Source: Candidatus Rhodobacter oscarellae
GTDB lineage: Bacteria > Pseudomonadota > Alphaproteobacteria > Rhodobacterales > Rhodobacteraceae
Reading direction: 5' to 3'
Length of the DNA: 64,000 bases
Assembly (NCBI RefSeq): GCF_001078595.1
Contig: NZ_LFTY01000002.1
Location: 2,413,773 to 2,477,772 of the forward strand
Part shown: positions 55,930-64,000 of the stretch, piece after piece
How the letters are laid out: the number at the start of each line of letters is the position of its first letter
Position numbering within the stretch: position 1 is the first letter of the stretch
Translations under genes and position numbers: made by a program
Notes under the pieces: generated by a model
The model's database searches: none
What the model was told of the DNA's origin: nothing
What the model saw: the letters and a program-made list of their open reading frames with translations, nothing else

Positions 55930-58900
55930 CTATCCAATCTCTTTTAGACGATCCAATGCACTGCGCAGCTTGGCGGCCTCATCCTCGCGCAGGGCGGCGT
56001 TCTCGCGGGTCTCTTCGACCACCTCCGGCGGGGCGGAGGCGGCGAATTTCGGGTTCTTGAGGCGACCCTGCAAGCCGTTGATCTCCTTCTCAAGCTTGCC
56101 CAGCGATTTCTCAAGCCTAGCGATTTCCTCGCCAACATCAATGATGTCCGCCAGCGGCAGGCAGAAGGTGCCGCCTTCGACGGGGATGGTGATCGCGCCC
56201 TTGGGCATCTCGCTGATTTCGCTCAAGGACTCCACGCGGGCGAGCTTCTTGATCAGGGTCTCGTTGCGGGCCCAGGCCGCCTGCCCGGCCCCGTCCAGCG
56301 ACAATTGCATAAGCGGGATCTGCAGGCCCGCGGGCACATGCACCTGGTGGCGGGCAGAGCGGATCTCCTCGATCAGCGAGATCACCCAGTTCATCTCGCG
56401 ATCCGCATCTTCGTCAATCAATTCAGCGCCATAGCTGGGCCATTCCGCATGGACCAGCATCGTGGAGCGGTCACCGGTGACGCCCCAAAGCTCTTCGGTG
56501 ATGAACGGCATGATCGGGTGCAGCAGGATCATGCATTGATCCAACACCCAGCCCATGGTCGCGCGGGTCTCGGCGACAATGGCCTCGTCCTCGCTGTTCA
56601 GAAGCGGCTTGGAGAACTCCACATACCAGTCGCAGACCTTGCCCCAGGTGAAGCCATAAAGCGCGCTGGCGGCGTCGTTGAACCGGTACTCGGCCAGCGC
56701 CTGATCCACCGCTTCCCGCACCTTGGCCGTCTCGCCAATGATCCACTTATTCGCCGTCTGGCTGGGGCGCGTGACCCCGGAGGGCACATGCTCGATATAG
56801 ACCCCGTTCATCTCGGCGAACCGCACCGCGTTCCACAGCTTGGTGGTGAAGTTGCGATAGCCGGTGATGCGATCCTTCGACAGCTTCAGCACGCCCCCGA
56901 TCGAGGCCATCGCCGCATTGGTAAACCGCAGCGCGTCGGCGCCGACCTCGTCGACGATCTCCAGCGGGTCGATCACATTGCCCGTGGTCTTGGACATCTT
57001 CTTGCCCTTCTCGTCGCGGACAAGCTGGTGCAGATAGACCGTGTGGAAGGGCACCTCGCCCTTCACGGCCAGCTGCATCATCATCATCCGGGCGACCCAG
57101 AAGAACAGGATGTCAAAGCCGGTGATCAGCACCGAGGTGGGGTGATAAGTGTTTAGCTCGTGCGTATCCTCGGGCCAACCCAGCGTGCCGATCGGCCAGA
57201 GCCCGGAGGAGAACCAAGTGTCGAGAACGTCGGCCTCCCGTGTCAGGACCACATTCAGGTTCTTGCCAAGCGAAATGCCGGCTTGTCCGGCCGCGAGAAC
57301 AGGTACGCCATGCGTCTGGGTGTCTCCACGTACCTCAACTGTCAGGTCACCGGCGAAAACCCCGCCATAGTGTTTTCGGGCTTGCTCGATTGCCTCCTGT
57401 TCGCTTGGTTCGCAGAATACTTCGACCCCTTCGATGTTTACGCCATCGGAGTTGACTTTGGGACCATACCAAACCGGGATCTGATGCCCCCACCAGAGCT
57501 GGCGCGAGATACACCAGGGCTCGATATTCTCCAACCAGTGGAAATAGGTCTTCTCCCCGCTCTCGGGCAGGATCTTGACCGTGCCGTCACGGACAGCATC
57601 CAGCGCCGGGCCGACGATCTTCTCGGCGTCCACGAACCATTGGTCGGTCAGCATCGGCTCGATCACAACCTTTGAGCGGTCGCCAAATGGCTGCATGATC
57701 GGCTTGGCCTCGACCAAAGGTACGGGGGCGGTGGGCGAACCCTCGTCTTCCGACGAGGAACCGCCCACCCTACGCCCCAGGCGCGGATCGTCCCCGGCGG
57801 TCATCACCGCGAGCCCCTCGGAGGTGATCTGCGCGACCACCTTGTCGCGCGCCTCAAACCGGTCCAGCCCGCGCAGCTCGTCGGGGACCAGGTTGACGGC
57901 GTCCACCTCGGCCTCGGACAAGCTGCGTTCGCCCTTGGCAACAGCCATCGCGATGCCCGCCGCCTCAGCATAGGCCGCGCCATCCGCCCGCATCGCGCCC
58001 TTGGTGTCCATCAGCCGGTAGCAGGGAATGCCGCCGCGCTTGGCCACGGCGTAGTCGTTGAAGTCATGCGCGCCGGTGATCTTCACCGCGCCAGAGCCGA
58101 ACTCGGGGTCGGGATACTCATCGGTGATGATCGGGATCAGGCGGCGGTGCTCCTTGGGGCCCACCGGGATTTCGCAGAGCTTGCCCACGATGGGCGCGTA
58201 CCGCTCGTCCTTGGGGTGCACGGCCACCGCGCCGTCGCCCAGCATCGTCTCGGGCCGCGTGGTGGCGATCGAGATATAGTCGCGCGTCTCGCGCAGGGTG
58301 ACGTTGCCGTCCTCGTCCTTCTCGACATACTCGTAGGTCACGCCATCGGCGAGCGGGTACTTGAAGTGCCACATATGGCCCGGGGTCTCGATATTCTCGA
58401 CCTCCAGGTCGCTGATCGCGGTCTCGAAATGCGGGTCCCAGTTCACCAGGCGCTTGCCGCGGTAGATCTTGCCCTGGTTATAGAGCTCGACGAAGACCTT
58501 GATGACGGCGTCGTGGAAGTTGGGCGAGTTCTCGTGCCCCACGCGGCGGTCCCCCGGCGCGCCCGCCATGGTGAAGGCGTTGCGGTCCCAGTCGCAGGAG
58601 CAGCCCAGGCGCTTGAGCTGGTCGATGATGGTGAAGGCGTATTCCGTCTTCCAGTCCCAGACCTTGCCCTGGAACTCCTCGCGGGTCAGGTCGGTGCGGC
58701 GCATGTTGCTTTCCGCCTTCATCTTCTTTTCGACCTGCAGCTGCGTGGCGATCCCCGCGTGGTCCTGCCCCGGCTGCCAGAGCGTGTCGAACCCGCGCAT
58801 CCGGTGCCAGCGCGTCAGGATGTCCTGCAGCGTGTTGTTGAACGCGTGCCCCACATGCAGGGCGCCGGTGACGTTGGGCGGCGGGATCATCACGCAAAAG

Positions 58901-59016
58901 CTGCCGGTCTCGGCGTTGTCCACATGCTTGCCCGCGGCGAAGGCCTTGGCCTCCTCCCAGGCTTTGGTGATGCGCGGTTCCGCCTCGGCGGCGTTGAAGG
59001 TCTTTTCCATGGGCAT
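55930..59016 (-). CDS. valS: Valyl-tRNA synthetase with an in-frame hairpin-derived insert
   Basis: A class Ia synthetase of 1028 residues. It carries the HIGH motif as HVGHAFN near residue 57, KMSKTTGN near residue 665, an editing domain in between, and a C-terminal coiled coil (about 955-1025). GAGGA lies 9 nt before the ATG at 59016; an ATG two codons later is possible. At residues about 412-430 it has an unusual stretch [21 protein letters not shown], encoded by a hairpin-forming segment, between TAGDD and [14 protein letters not shown]. It lies in or next to the editing domain, yet the frame is open. Confidence 0.96.
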   Translation of the reverse strand: MPMEKTFNAAEAEPRITKAWEEAKAFAAGKHVDNAETGSFCVMIPPPNVTGALHVGHAFNNTLQDILTRWHRMRGFDTLWQPGQDHAGIATQLQVEKKMKAESNMRRTDLTREEFQGKVWDWKTEYAFTIIDQLKRLGCSCDWDRNAFTMAGAPGDRRVGHENSPNFHDAVIKVFVELYNQGKIYRGKRLVNWDPHFETAISDLEVENIETPGHMWHFKYPLADGVTYEYVEKDEDGNVTLRETRDYISIATTRPETMLGDGAVAVHPKDERYAPIVGKLCEIPVGPKEHRRLIPIITDEYPDPEFGSGAVKITGAHDFNDYAVAKRGGIPCYRLMDTKGAMRADGAAYAEAAGIAMAVAKGERSLSEAEVDAVNLVPDELRGLDRFEARDKVVAQITSEGLAVMTAGDDPRLGRRVGGSSSEDEGSPTAPVPLVEAKPIMQPFGDRSKVVIEPMLTDQWFVDAEKIVGPALDAVRDGTVKILPESGEKTYFHWLENIEPWCISRQLWWGHQIPVWYGPKVNSDGVNIEGVEVFCEPSEQEAIEQARKHYGGVFAGDLTVEVRGDTQTHGVPVLAAGQAGISLGKNLNVVLTREADVLDTWFSSGLWPIGTLGWPEDTHELNTYHPTSVLITGFDILFFWVARMMMMQLAVKGEVPFHTVYLHQLVRDEKGKKMSKTTGNVIDPLEIVDEVGADALRFTNAAMASIGGVLKLSKDRITGYRNFTTKLWNAVRFAEMNGVYIEHVPSGVTRPSQTANKWIIGETAKVREAVDQALAEYRFNDAASALYGFTWGKVCDWYVEFSKPLLNSEDEAIVAETRATMGWVLDQCMILLHPIMPFITEELWGVTGDRSTMLVHAEWPSYGAELIDEDADREMNWVISLIEEIRSARHQVHVPAGLQIPLMQLSLDGAGQAAWARNETLIKKLARVESLSEISEMPKGAITIPVEGGTFCLPLADIIDVGEEIARLEKSLGKLEKEINGLQGRLKNPKFAASAPPEVVEETRENAALREDEAAKLRSALDRLKEIG
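57724..57778. repeat. Palindromic REP-like element inside valS
   Basis: An imperfect hairpin of about 55 nt. Stem parts are GGTGGGCG (57730-57737) with CGCCCACC (57762-57769), and CCTCGTC (57741-57747) with GACGAGG (57752-57758), around loop TTCC and a symmetric AAC/AAC internal loop. GGGGC (57725-57729) can pair with GCCCC (57774-57778). Segments of the GGGTGGGC...GCCCACC type are known as dispersed repeats in bacteria. Here it is translated. Confidence 0.75.
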
Positions 59017-59130
59017 GGCGCGTCGTCCTCAGATAGCGAAGCGATGGGGCACGAGGGGGCAATTCCTTGCGGTCGCGGGCGGTGTATCGAAGCGCGCGCG
59101 GGAGTGGAAGCTGTTATGTGCCGCTGCGTC

Positions 59131-59291
59131 CGGGCGGGACCAAATCTCTTGCAAGAGATTTGCACTTTCCTTCCAAGGAAAGTGGGCCCGCAAGCGGCAA
59201 GGGGGTGCGATTAAGGGATCATTTTGGGGCGCGCTGAGGAAACTCTTGCAAGAGTTTCGCAATTTTCTTGCAAGAAAATTGCGTCGCGCCC
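59131..59291 (-). repeat. Four-palindrome dispersed element, copy 3 (upstream of valS)
   Basis: D 59141-59162, C 59164-59183, a 55-nt spacer beginning GGGCCCGCAAGCGG, B 59239-59258 and A 59260-59281, all identical to the palindromes of copies 1 and 2. Flanks CGGGCGGGAC and CGTCGCGCCCA are similar inverted ends. In the direction of valS the order is again A-B-C-D, and D ends 124 nt before the start codon. The gap (59017-59337) holds nothing else. Confidence 0.9.
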
Positions 59292-59337
59292 ATATCCGCT
59301 GGAGGTCAAATCCAGCCACCTCACGCAAAATCCCACG

Positions 59338-59931
59338 CTACACCACCAGCGGCTCACGTTCGCCTGTGCGGATCACCGCCGGGTCATAGGCCTGGCGTGC
59401 GAAGACCTCATGCACCCGCGCGGCGAAATGCTCTATCGGCCGCGTGTCATAGCCCGGATCGAACGACGCCTGGTCCCAGCGCGCGCAGAACGCCACGCAG
59501 TCGTCAAAGTATCTGTGCCCGGCATATTGCTGCCGCTTCTCGGGGTCGGCGCCCACATGGTGCCCGTAATAGATCATCTGGAAGTCGCCATGCTTCTCCA
59601 CCACCCAGGTGCATTGCTCGCGCACGAAGGGCTTGAGGATCGCGGCGGCGTATTCGTCGTGATTATAGGGCGCGAAGATGTCCCCAATGTCGTGCAGCAA
59701 GGCCGAGACCACCCAGTCGATATCCGCCCCATCCCGCTCCGCCCGCGTGGCCGATTGCAGCGAGTGCCCCAGCCGCGTGACCTGATAGCCCGAGAGGCTC
59801 TCGTCCAGGCTCACCAGCGCCTTCAGCAGCCGGTCGGCGGTACCAGACGCGTACTCGACCTCCAAGGGGTGCAGGAACGCGTAATCCTCCTTGTCGCCAT
59901 CTTTCATCGCGGTGAATTTCACATGCTCCAT
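59338..59931 (-). CDS. HD-domain mixed-valent diiron oxygenase, TmpB/PhnZ-like
   Basis: A 197-residue HD-domain protein. Candidate metal ligands are His56 (LGHSLQSATRAERDG), His80-Asp81 (LLHDIGDIFAPYNH), His114 or His124 (EKHGDF, YYGHHVG) and Asp153 (RWDQASFDPGYD). This layout is that of PhnZ and TmpB, which cut the C-P bond of hydroxylated phosphonates. The dioxygenase just upstream (stop and start share one base) is the expected partner. A plain phosphohydrolase is the alternative. Confidence 0.78.
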   Translation of the reverse strand: MEHVKFTAMKDGDKEDYAFLHPLEVEYASGTADRLLKALVSLDESLSGYQVTRLGHSLQSATRAERDGADIDWVVSALLHDIGDIFAPYNHDEYAAAILKPFVREQCTWVVEKHGDFQMIYYGHHVGADPEKRQQYAGHRYFDDCVAFCARWDQASFDPGYDTRPIEHFAARVHEVFARQAYDPAVIRTGEREPLVV

Positions 59932-60815
59932 CAGTCATACATCCCCGCGGCCGAGCCGCTCTTGGCGCCCTTCATCATCACCGCCGCCTGCTGCAGGCGG
60001 ATCCTCTCGTGCAGCGCCACCGCCTCGGGCGCGAAGTTCTCGCGCGGCGGCGCGACCGGCGTGAAGTTGCCATGCCTGTCGGCGCCGCGCGCCAGCATCG
60101 CGTGGTCCTCGTGGCCTTCCTCCTGCGCCATGTCGGGCCGGATATAGCGGATCACCATCCCGATGCGCCGGTCATCCGACGCGTTCGGCCCCGAGCCATG
60201 GATCGTCAGCCCGTGATGCAGCGACATCTCGCCCGGGCGCAGCGCGATATTCACCTTATCCTCCGGCGCCACATCCACCTCGATCTCCTGGCCGCGGCTC
60301 AGCAGGTTGTCCTCGGCATAGGTGTCCTGATGCGGCTGGATCGCGTTCTTATGGCTGGCGCGCACGAAGTCCATGCAGCCGCTCTCCACCGTGGCGGGCG
60401 ACAGCGCCAGCCAGGCCGTCACCAGCCCGTCAATGGCCCCCAGCCCCCAATAGGTCAGGTCCTGATGCATCGACACGATATGCTTGGTGCGGGGCTCTTT
60501 TATGAAGAACTCGGCGGAGTAGATCATGATGTCGGGGCCCAGCACGCCCTCCACCACGTCCAGCACCCGCGCGTCGCGCGCCGTGCGCGCCACCATGGGC
60601 ATCACGGTATGCGCGTTCAGGCGTTTGTAGGTGTTGAGGGGCTGCGGCAGGCCATTGTCCAGCCATTCCCGCTCCAGCGCCTCGAACTCGGCCCGCAGGG
60701 CGGCGGTCTCGTCCTCGGGGATCGCGCGGATCGGGAAGAGAAACCCCTGGTCCCAATATTGCGCCTTTTGCGCCTCAGAGAGGCGCCCCCCCGCCAAAGT
60801 CAAACTATCCAACAT
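59931..60815 (-). CDS. Fe(II)/2-oxoglutarate dioxygenase, TmpA/PhnY*-like
   Basis: A 294-residue phytanoyl-CoA dioxygenase family enzyme. ATG at 60815 has GGGAGG; an in-frame ATG 32 codons upstream is rejected. The facial triad is His117-x-Asp119 in SMHQDLTYWGL and His206 in TIHGSGPN, with Arg217 in DDRRIGMV for 2-oxoglutarate. HQDLTYWGL is a feature of the phosphonate hydroxylases PhnY* and TmpA. The HD oxygenase follows with a one-base overlap. Together they would turn a 2-aminoethyl- or trimethylammonioethyl-phosphonate into glycine or glycine betaine plus phosphate. Confidence 0.78.
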   Translation of the reverse strand: MLDSLTLAGGRLSEAQKAQYWDQGFLFPIRAIPEDETAALRAEFEALEREWLDNGLPQPLNTYKRLNAHTVMPMVARTARDARVLDVVEGVLGPDIMIYSAEFFIKEPRTKHIVSMHQDLTYWGLGAIDGLVTAWLALSPATVESGCMDFVRASHKNAIQPHQDTYAEDNLLSRGQEIEVDVAPEDKVNIALRPGEMSLHHGLTIHGSGPNASDDRRIGMVIRYIRPDMAQEEGHEDHAMLARGADRHGNFTPVAPPRENFAPEAVALHERIRLQQAAVMMKGAKSGSAAGMYD

Positions 60816-61135
60816 GTAAATCCTCCCGTATTCCCCGCAGACTCTACACCAGGCCGGGCAATGCTGTCCCGTTTTCGACCTGGGGGTCGGTTTTGGACAG
60901 TGAGGTTCCAACGGTGAGGCCTCAGGCGCGGCGTCAACGGCGCGGCTTCACCACCTGGGCCTTGACCCGCCAGTCCCACCGGATACGGTAGCCGCATGGC
61001 CCTGGCCCGGGCCACCGCCCTCCGGCACGGGGAAGCAGAACGCATGCGGGGCCGCTTGTACCAACACACCTGACGGGGCACGCGCCGCGCATAACGGAGG
61101 GACTGCAGCCAGGCCGCGCCTTGGAGGGTTCAACC
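60816..61135. other. Intergenic region between the TmpA-like gene and the DnaB-fold ATPase gene
   Basis: 320 bp between divergent genes. It is GC-rich, with no ORF supported by codon use and no hairpin with a T-run. Promoters for both directions should lie here. I see nothing else. Confidence 0.35.
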
Positions 61136-61834
61136 TTGCAGATCTCTGCACCCATCTTCTATCTGAAACGCCAGGCCAAGCAGCTCGCCCGCGACGGCGG
61201 CTTGCCGCTGCACGCGGCCCTGAACAAGGTCGCCGCGGACCAGGGGTTCCAATCCTGGAGCCATCTTTCGAACACCGCCCCGAACAGCCCCGCGCAGAGC
61301 GTGCTGGCCGCGCTCACCCCGGGAGAGCTGGTGCTGATCGCGGCCCGCCCCGGCCAGGGCAAGACGCTTCTGGCGCTGGAGATCCTCGCAGAGGCGACCA
61401 AGGCCGGGCATGCGGGCGCGGTCTTCTCGCTGGACTACACCGCCGAGGAAATCGCCGAACCGTATCACACCGTCGGGGGACGCGCGGGGGACGCGGTGCG
61501 GTTCGACGTGGCCGATGAGATCTCTGCCGATTACATCACCAGCGCGCTGGATGGCGCGGGCCCCGGCACGGTCGCGGTCATCGACTACCTGCAGCTTCTG
61601 GACCAGCGCCGCGCGCACCCGCCGCTTGACGCGCAGGTCGCCCAACTGAGCGCCTTCGCGCGCCGCTCGGGCGTGTCATTCCTGTGCATCAGCCAGATCG
61701 ACCGCCGGTTTGACCCCGACGCCAAGGCCGTTCCCGATGCCAGCGATATACGCCTGCCCAACCCGGTGGATCTGACGCTCTTTGCCCGCGCGGTGTTCCT
61801 GCATGGCGGCGCCACCAGGATTGCGCCTCTCTGA
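61136..61834 (+). CDS. DnaB-helicase-fold ATPase, stand-alone
   Basis: A 232-residue RecA-type ATPase. The start is TTG at 61136 with GGAGGG at 7 nt; a TTG five codons upstream is less well placed. Residues 1-45 (FYLKRQAKQLARDGGLPLHA, then GFQSWSHL) form a small helical domain also found on toxin-like and helicase-like proteins. Walker A ARPGQGKTLLALEIL is near residue 75, Walker B VAVIDYLQLLDQRR near 150, and the ISQIDRR segment near 190 resembles the DnaB H3/H4 loops. It lacks the DnaB primase-binding N-domain, so it is not the replicative helicase. Confidence 0.75.
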   Translation: MQISAPIFYLKRQAKQLARDGGLPLHAALNKVAADQGFQSWSHLSNTAPNSPAQSVLAALTPGELVLIAARPGQGKTLLALEILAEATKAGHAGAVFSLDYTAEEIAEPYHTVGGRAGDAVRFDVADEISADYITSALDGAGPGTVAVIDYLQLLDQRRAHPPLDAQVAQLSAFARRSGVSFLCISQIDRRFDPDAKAVPDASDIRLPNPVDLTLFARAVFLHGGATRIAPL

Positions 61835-61902
61835 GGCGCCGCCCCCAAGCCCCGCACGGTCGATTAACCCTGCGATCTGCCCGACAGGGTGCCATACGCA
61901 AG

Positions 61903-61930
61903 GCCGACGTTTTGCCGACGCTTTGCCGAC
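61903..61930. repeat. 11-bp direct repeats before the CoxL-like gene
   Basis: GCCGACGTTTT, GCCGACGCTTT and GCCGACC follow one another with an 11-bp period, about one helical turn. They lie 165-190 bp upstream of the CoxL-like start, beyond a terminator hairpin, so their role is unclear. They could be a protein-binding array. Confidence 0.6.
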
Positions 61931-61973
61931 CGCGGATTTTCCAGCAAAATAAGGGGTTAACCCCGATCCGCGG

Positions 61974-62006
61974 CGCGGCGGGCCGAAACCACCGCCCGCC
62001 GCGTTT
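61974..62006 (+). terminator. Strong GC hairpin after the DnaB-fold ATPase
   Basis: A perfect 10-bp stem CGCGGCGGGC (61974-61983) and GCCCGCCGCG (61994-62003) with a 10-nt loop, followed by TTT. It lies 140 bp after the stop codon and 89 bp before the next start. Confidence 0.6.
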
Positions 62007-62094
62007 ACCCCTCGGTAAGACCCACGCCCGGCGCTAGACATTCCGCCGCCCTCCGCTAGGCTCCACCGCGACACTCAAATGCGCGGAGCACCCC

Positions 62095-64000
62095 ATGCAA
62101 GCCTTTGGCAAGAGCCAGCCGATCCGTCGGATCGAAGACCAACGCTTCTTGACCGGCGAGGGGCGGTATGTCGACGACATCGCGCCCGCGGGCGCGGCGG
62201 TCGCCTACTTCCTGCGCAGCGCTATGGCCCATGCCGAGTTCGGCGCGCTGGACCTTGACGAGGCCCGCGCCGCCCCGGGCGTGCTGGCGGTGCTGACCGT
62301 CGAGGACCTAGAGGCGCAGGGCGTCAAGGTCGGCATGTTCTCGCGGCAGTTCCCGAACCGCGACGGCTCGGACGGGGCGTTCCCCGAACGCCCCTGCCTG
62401 GCCCGCAAGCGCGTGCGGTTCGTGGGCGAGCCCATCGCCTGCATCATCGCCGAGACGATGGAGGCCGCCAAGGACGCCGCCGACTTAATCATGATCGATT
62501 ACAACGACTTGCCGGTGCATCTCGACATCGCCCCCGGCGGCCCAGAGATCCACCCCGAGGCGCCTGGGAACGTGGCCATCGACTATGGCTTCGGCGACGA
62601 GGCCGCGGTCGAGCAGGTCTTTGCGGGCGCCGCCAAGGTGCTCAGCTACGACATCTCGGATAACCGCATCTTCTGCAACGCCATGGAGCCCCGCGCCTGC
62701 TACGCCGAGTGGCAGGACGGGCGCATGCATCTGTGCTTTGGCGGGCAGAACGTCTGGGGGATCAAGCAGCTCATGGCCGGGGCCTTTGGGCTGGCCCCCG
62801 ACGCGGTGCGCGTGACCATCCCCGATGTGGGCGGCGGCTTTGGGACCAAGGCCTTCCCCTACCCCGAATACTACGCGGTGATCGCCGCTGCGCGCCTGCT
62901 GGGCCGCCCGGTGAAGTGGATGGCAGAGCGCACGGAATCGATGCTGACGGACAATTCCGGGCGCGACCTGGTCTCGACCGCCGAGCTGGCGCTGGACGCG
63001 GGCCACAAGATCATCGGCTACCGTGTGAAGAATGTCTTCAACATTGGGGCGTATAATTCCGTTATGTCCCAAGGCATTCAAACCGATCTCTTCACCAAGG
63101 TGATGATGGGCACCTATGATTGCCAGGCGGCCTATCTGCACTCGGTGGGGGTCTATACCAACACCACGCAGGTGGACGCCTATCGCGGCGCCGGGCGGCC
63201 AGAGGCGATCTATGTGCTTGAACGCGCTATGGATTATGCCGCGCGGGATCTGGGGCTGGACCCGTGGGAGTTCCGGCGGATGAACTTCATCCGGCCCGAT
63301 CAGTTCCCCTATCGCAGTGCGACGGGCGAGCTTTATGACGTGGGCGATTTCGGCGCGGTTCTGGCCAAGGCAGAGGCGCAGGCGGACCGCGCGGGGTTCG
63401 CGGCACGCCGCGCCGCCTCACATGCGGCGGGCAAGCTGCGCGGGCTGGGGCTGTGCTATTATATCGAGTCGATCCTGGGCGAGCCCTCTGAATCGGTGCA
63501 GGTCGATTTCAACGCGGACGGCACGGCGACGATCTATGTCGGCACAGTCTCGAACGGCCAGGGGCATGAGACCACGATGGTCTCCTATCTCAGCGATCAG
63601 ACGGGCATCCCCGCCGACAAGATCCGCTTTGTGCAGGCCGATAGCGACGCCATCGCGCAGGGCGGCGGCACCGGCGGCTCGCGCTCGATGACGGTGCAGA
63701 CCAACGTGACCTTTCATGCGGTTAGGGTGATGGTTGCGGCCTATTCGGCGTTCCTGGCGGACGAGATGGGCCTGCCCGCAGAGGCGGTGCAGTTCGATGA
63801 CGAGCGGTTCCGCGCCGAGGGCTCGAACCTGACGCCCACCTTCCTGGAGGCCGCCGAGATGGCGCGCGCCGCCGGGCGCGAGGATCTCTTGAAATTTATG
63901 CAGCGTGAGGAGCTGCCCGGTCGCAGTTATCCAAATGGTGCCCATATAGCAGAGGTGGAGATAGACCCCGACACCGGCGAAACGGAGGTGGTAAGGTACA
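62095..64000 (+). CDS. Molybdenum hydroxylase large subunit, form II CoxL-like (partial, 3' end outside window)
   Basis: An open frame of 635 codons running off the right edge, from the ATG at 62095 (GGAG upstream). It belongs to the xanthine dehydrogenase/CO dehydrogenase family large subunit. RRIEDQRFLTGEGRYVDD begins the protein, VGEPIACIIAETMEAAKDAAD follows, and PDVGGGFGTKAF and QGGGTGGSRSMTVQ bind the molybdopterin cofactor. The active-site motif is AYRGAGR, as in form II (putative CoxL), not the AYxCSFR of form I CO dehydrogenase, so oxidation of an aldehyde or other substrate is more likely. The small and medium subunits are not upstream. Confidence 0.88.
   Translation, partial: MQAFGKSQPIRRIEDQRFLTGEGRYVDDIAPAGAAVAYFLRSAMAHAEFGALDLDEARAAPGVLAVLTVEDLEAQGVKVGMFSRQFPNRDGSDGAFPERPCLARKRVRFVGEPIACIIAETMEAAKDAADLIMIDYNDLPVHLDIAPGGPEIHPEAPGNVAIDYGFGDEAAVEQVFAGAAKVLSYDISDNRIFCNAMEPRACYAEWQDGRMHLCFGGQNVWGIKQLMAGAFGLAPDAVRVTIPDVGGGFGTKAFPYPEYYAVIAAARLLGRPVKWMAERTESMLTDNSGRDLVSTAELALDAGHKIIGYRVKNVFNIGAYNSVMSQGIQTDLFTKVMMGTYDCQAAYLHSVGVYTNTTQVDAYRGAGRPEAIYVLERAMDYAARDLGLDPWEFRRMNFIRPDQFPYRSATGELYDVGDFGAVLAKAEAQADRAGFAARRAASHAAGKLRGLGLCYYIESILGEPSESVQVDFNADGTATIYVGTVSNGQGHETTMVSYLSDQTGIPADKIRFVQADSDAIAQGGGTGGSRSMTVQTNVTFHAVRVMVAAYSAFLADEMGLPAEAVQFDDERFRAEGSNLTPTFLEAAEMARAAGREDLLKFMQREELPGRSYPNGAHIAEVEIDPDTGETEVVRY

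Overview
The window is a high-GC chromosomal segment of an alphaproteobacterium, most likely a member of the Rhodobacteraceae (Roseobacter group). The evidence is the combination of rpoD next to dnaG, a surE-pcm-nlpD-like operon, a tatA-tatB-tatC cluster, HlyU, several Hint-domain/RTX proteins of the type common in roseobacters, GANTC (CcrM-type) sites upstream of rpoD, and sulfonate- and phosphonate-type catabolic genes. There is no plasmid or phage backbone, no complete insertion sequence, no CRISPR array, and no rRNA or tRNA gene that I could recognise.

Layout. 1-9.1 kb: minus-strand block with a partial glycosyltransferase-like gene, an SDR, HlyU, a patatin, rpoD, dnaG, an SH3 protein and a class III aminotransferase. 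9.6-12.3 kb: surE, pcm and a LysM/LytM lipoprotein. 12.6-15.3 kb: a large RTX/Hint protein. 15.4-18.1 kb: tatABC plus an ATPase. 18.2-21 kb: a WYL regulator, an orphan ABC ATPase and an SDR. 21.3-27.4 kb: three Hint proteins, a decayed Hint fragment, a truncated copy of prfC and intact prfC; this looks like an old tandem duplication. 27.5-37.3 kb: a pyrimidine (dihydropyrimidine) catabolism and transport operon with two RutR-like TetR regulators. Four unrelated, AT-richer unknown genes sit one by one at its gene junctions. 38.2-41.5 kb: an amidotransferase, sulfopyruvate decarboxylase comDE and a phytanoyl-CoA-type dioxygenase. 41.6-50.7 kb: a sugar-acid catabolism cluster (DenD-like, SDR, IlvD/Edd dehydratase, FAH hydrolase, 2-hydroxyacid dehydrogenase, enolase-superfamily dehydratase, family 5 solute-binding protein). 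50.9-55.9 kb: citrate synthase, phosphate acetyltransferase, a HisC-like aminotransferase, an SMP-30/strictosidine synthase-like protein and DUF1992. 55.9-60.8 kb: valS and a TmpA/TmpB- or PhnY*/PhnZ-like oxygenase pair. 61-64 kb: a DnaB-fold ATPase and the start of a form II CoxL-like molybdenum hydroxylase.

Most notable structures. (1) A ~161-bp element occurs three times (9348, 39079, 59131). Each copy has four palindromes that are identical in all copies, around a diverged spacer, and each lies in the same orientation 130-160 nt before the next gene (surE, an amidotransferase, valS). (2) In the pyrimidine operon, unknown ORFs are inserted between conserved genes through ATGA/GTGA overlaps, and one junction carries a 47-nt copy of the upstream gene's 3' end. 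(3) A hairpin-forming segment lies in frame inside valS. (4) The rpoD leader holds three copies of GCGAATCA, each containing a GANTC site.

The metabolic genes fit a marine heterotroph that salvages nitrogen from pyrimidines, carbon from sugar acids and sulfonates, and phosphorus from phosphonates. Coordinates of starts were chosen from ribosome-binding sites and family length, and several starts are GTG or TTG.
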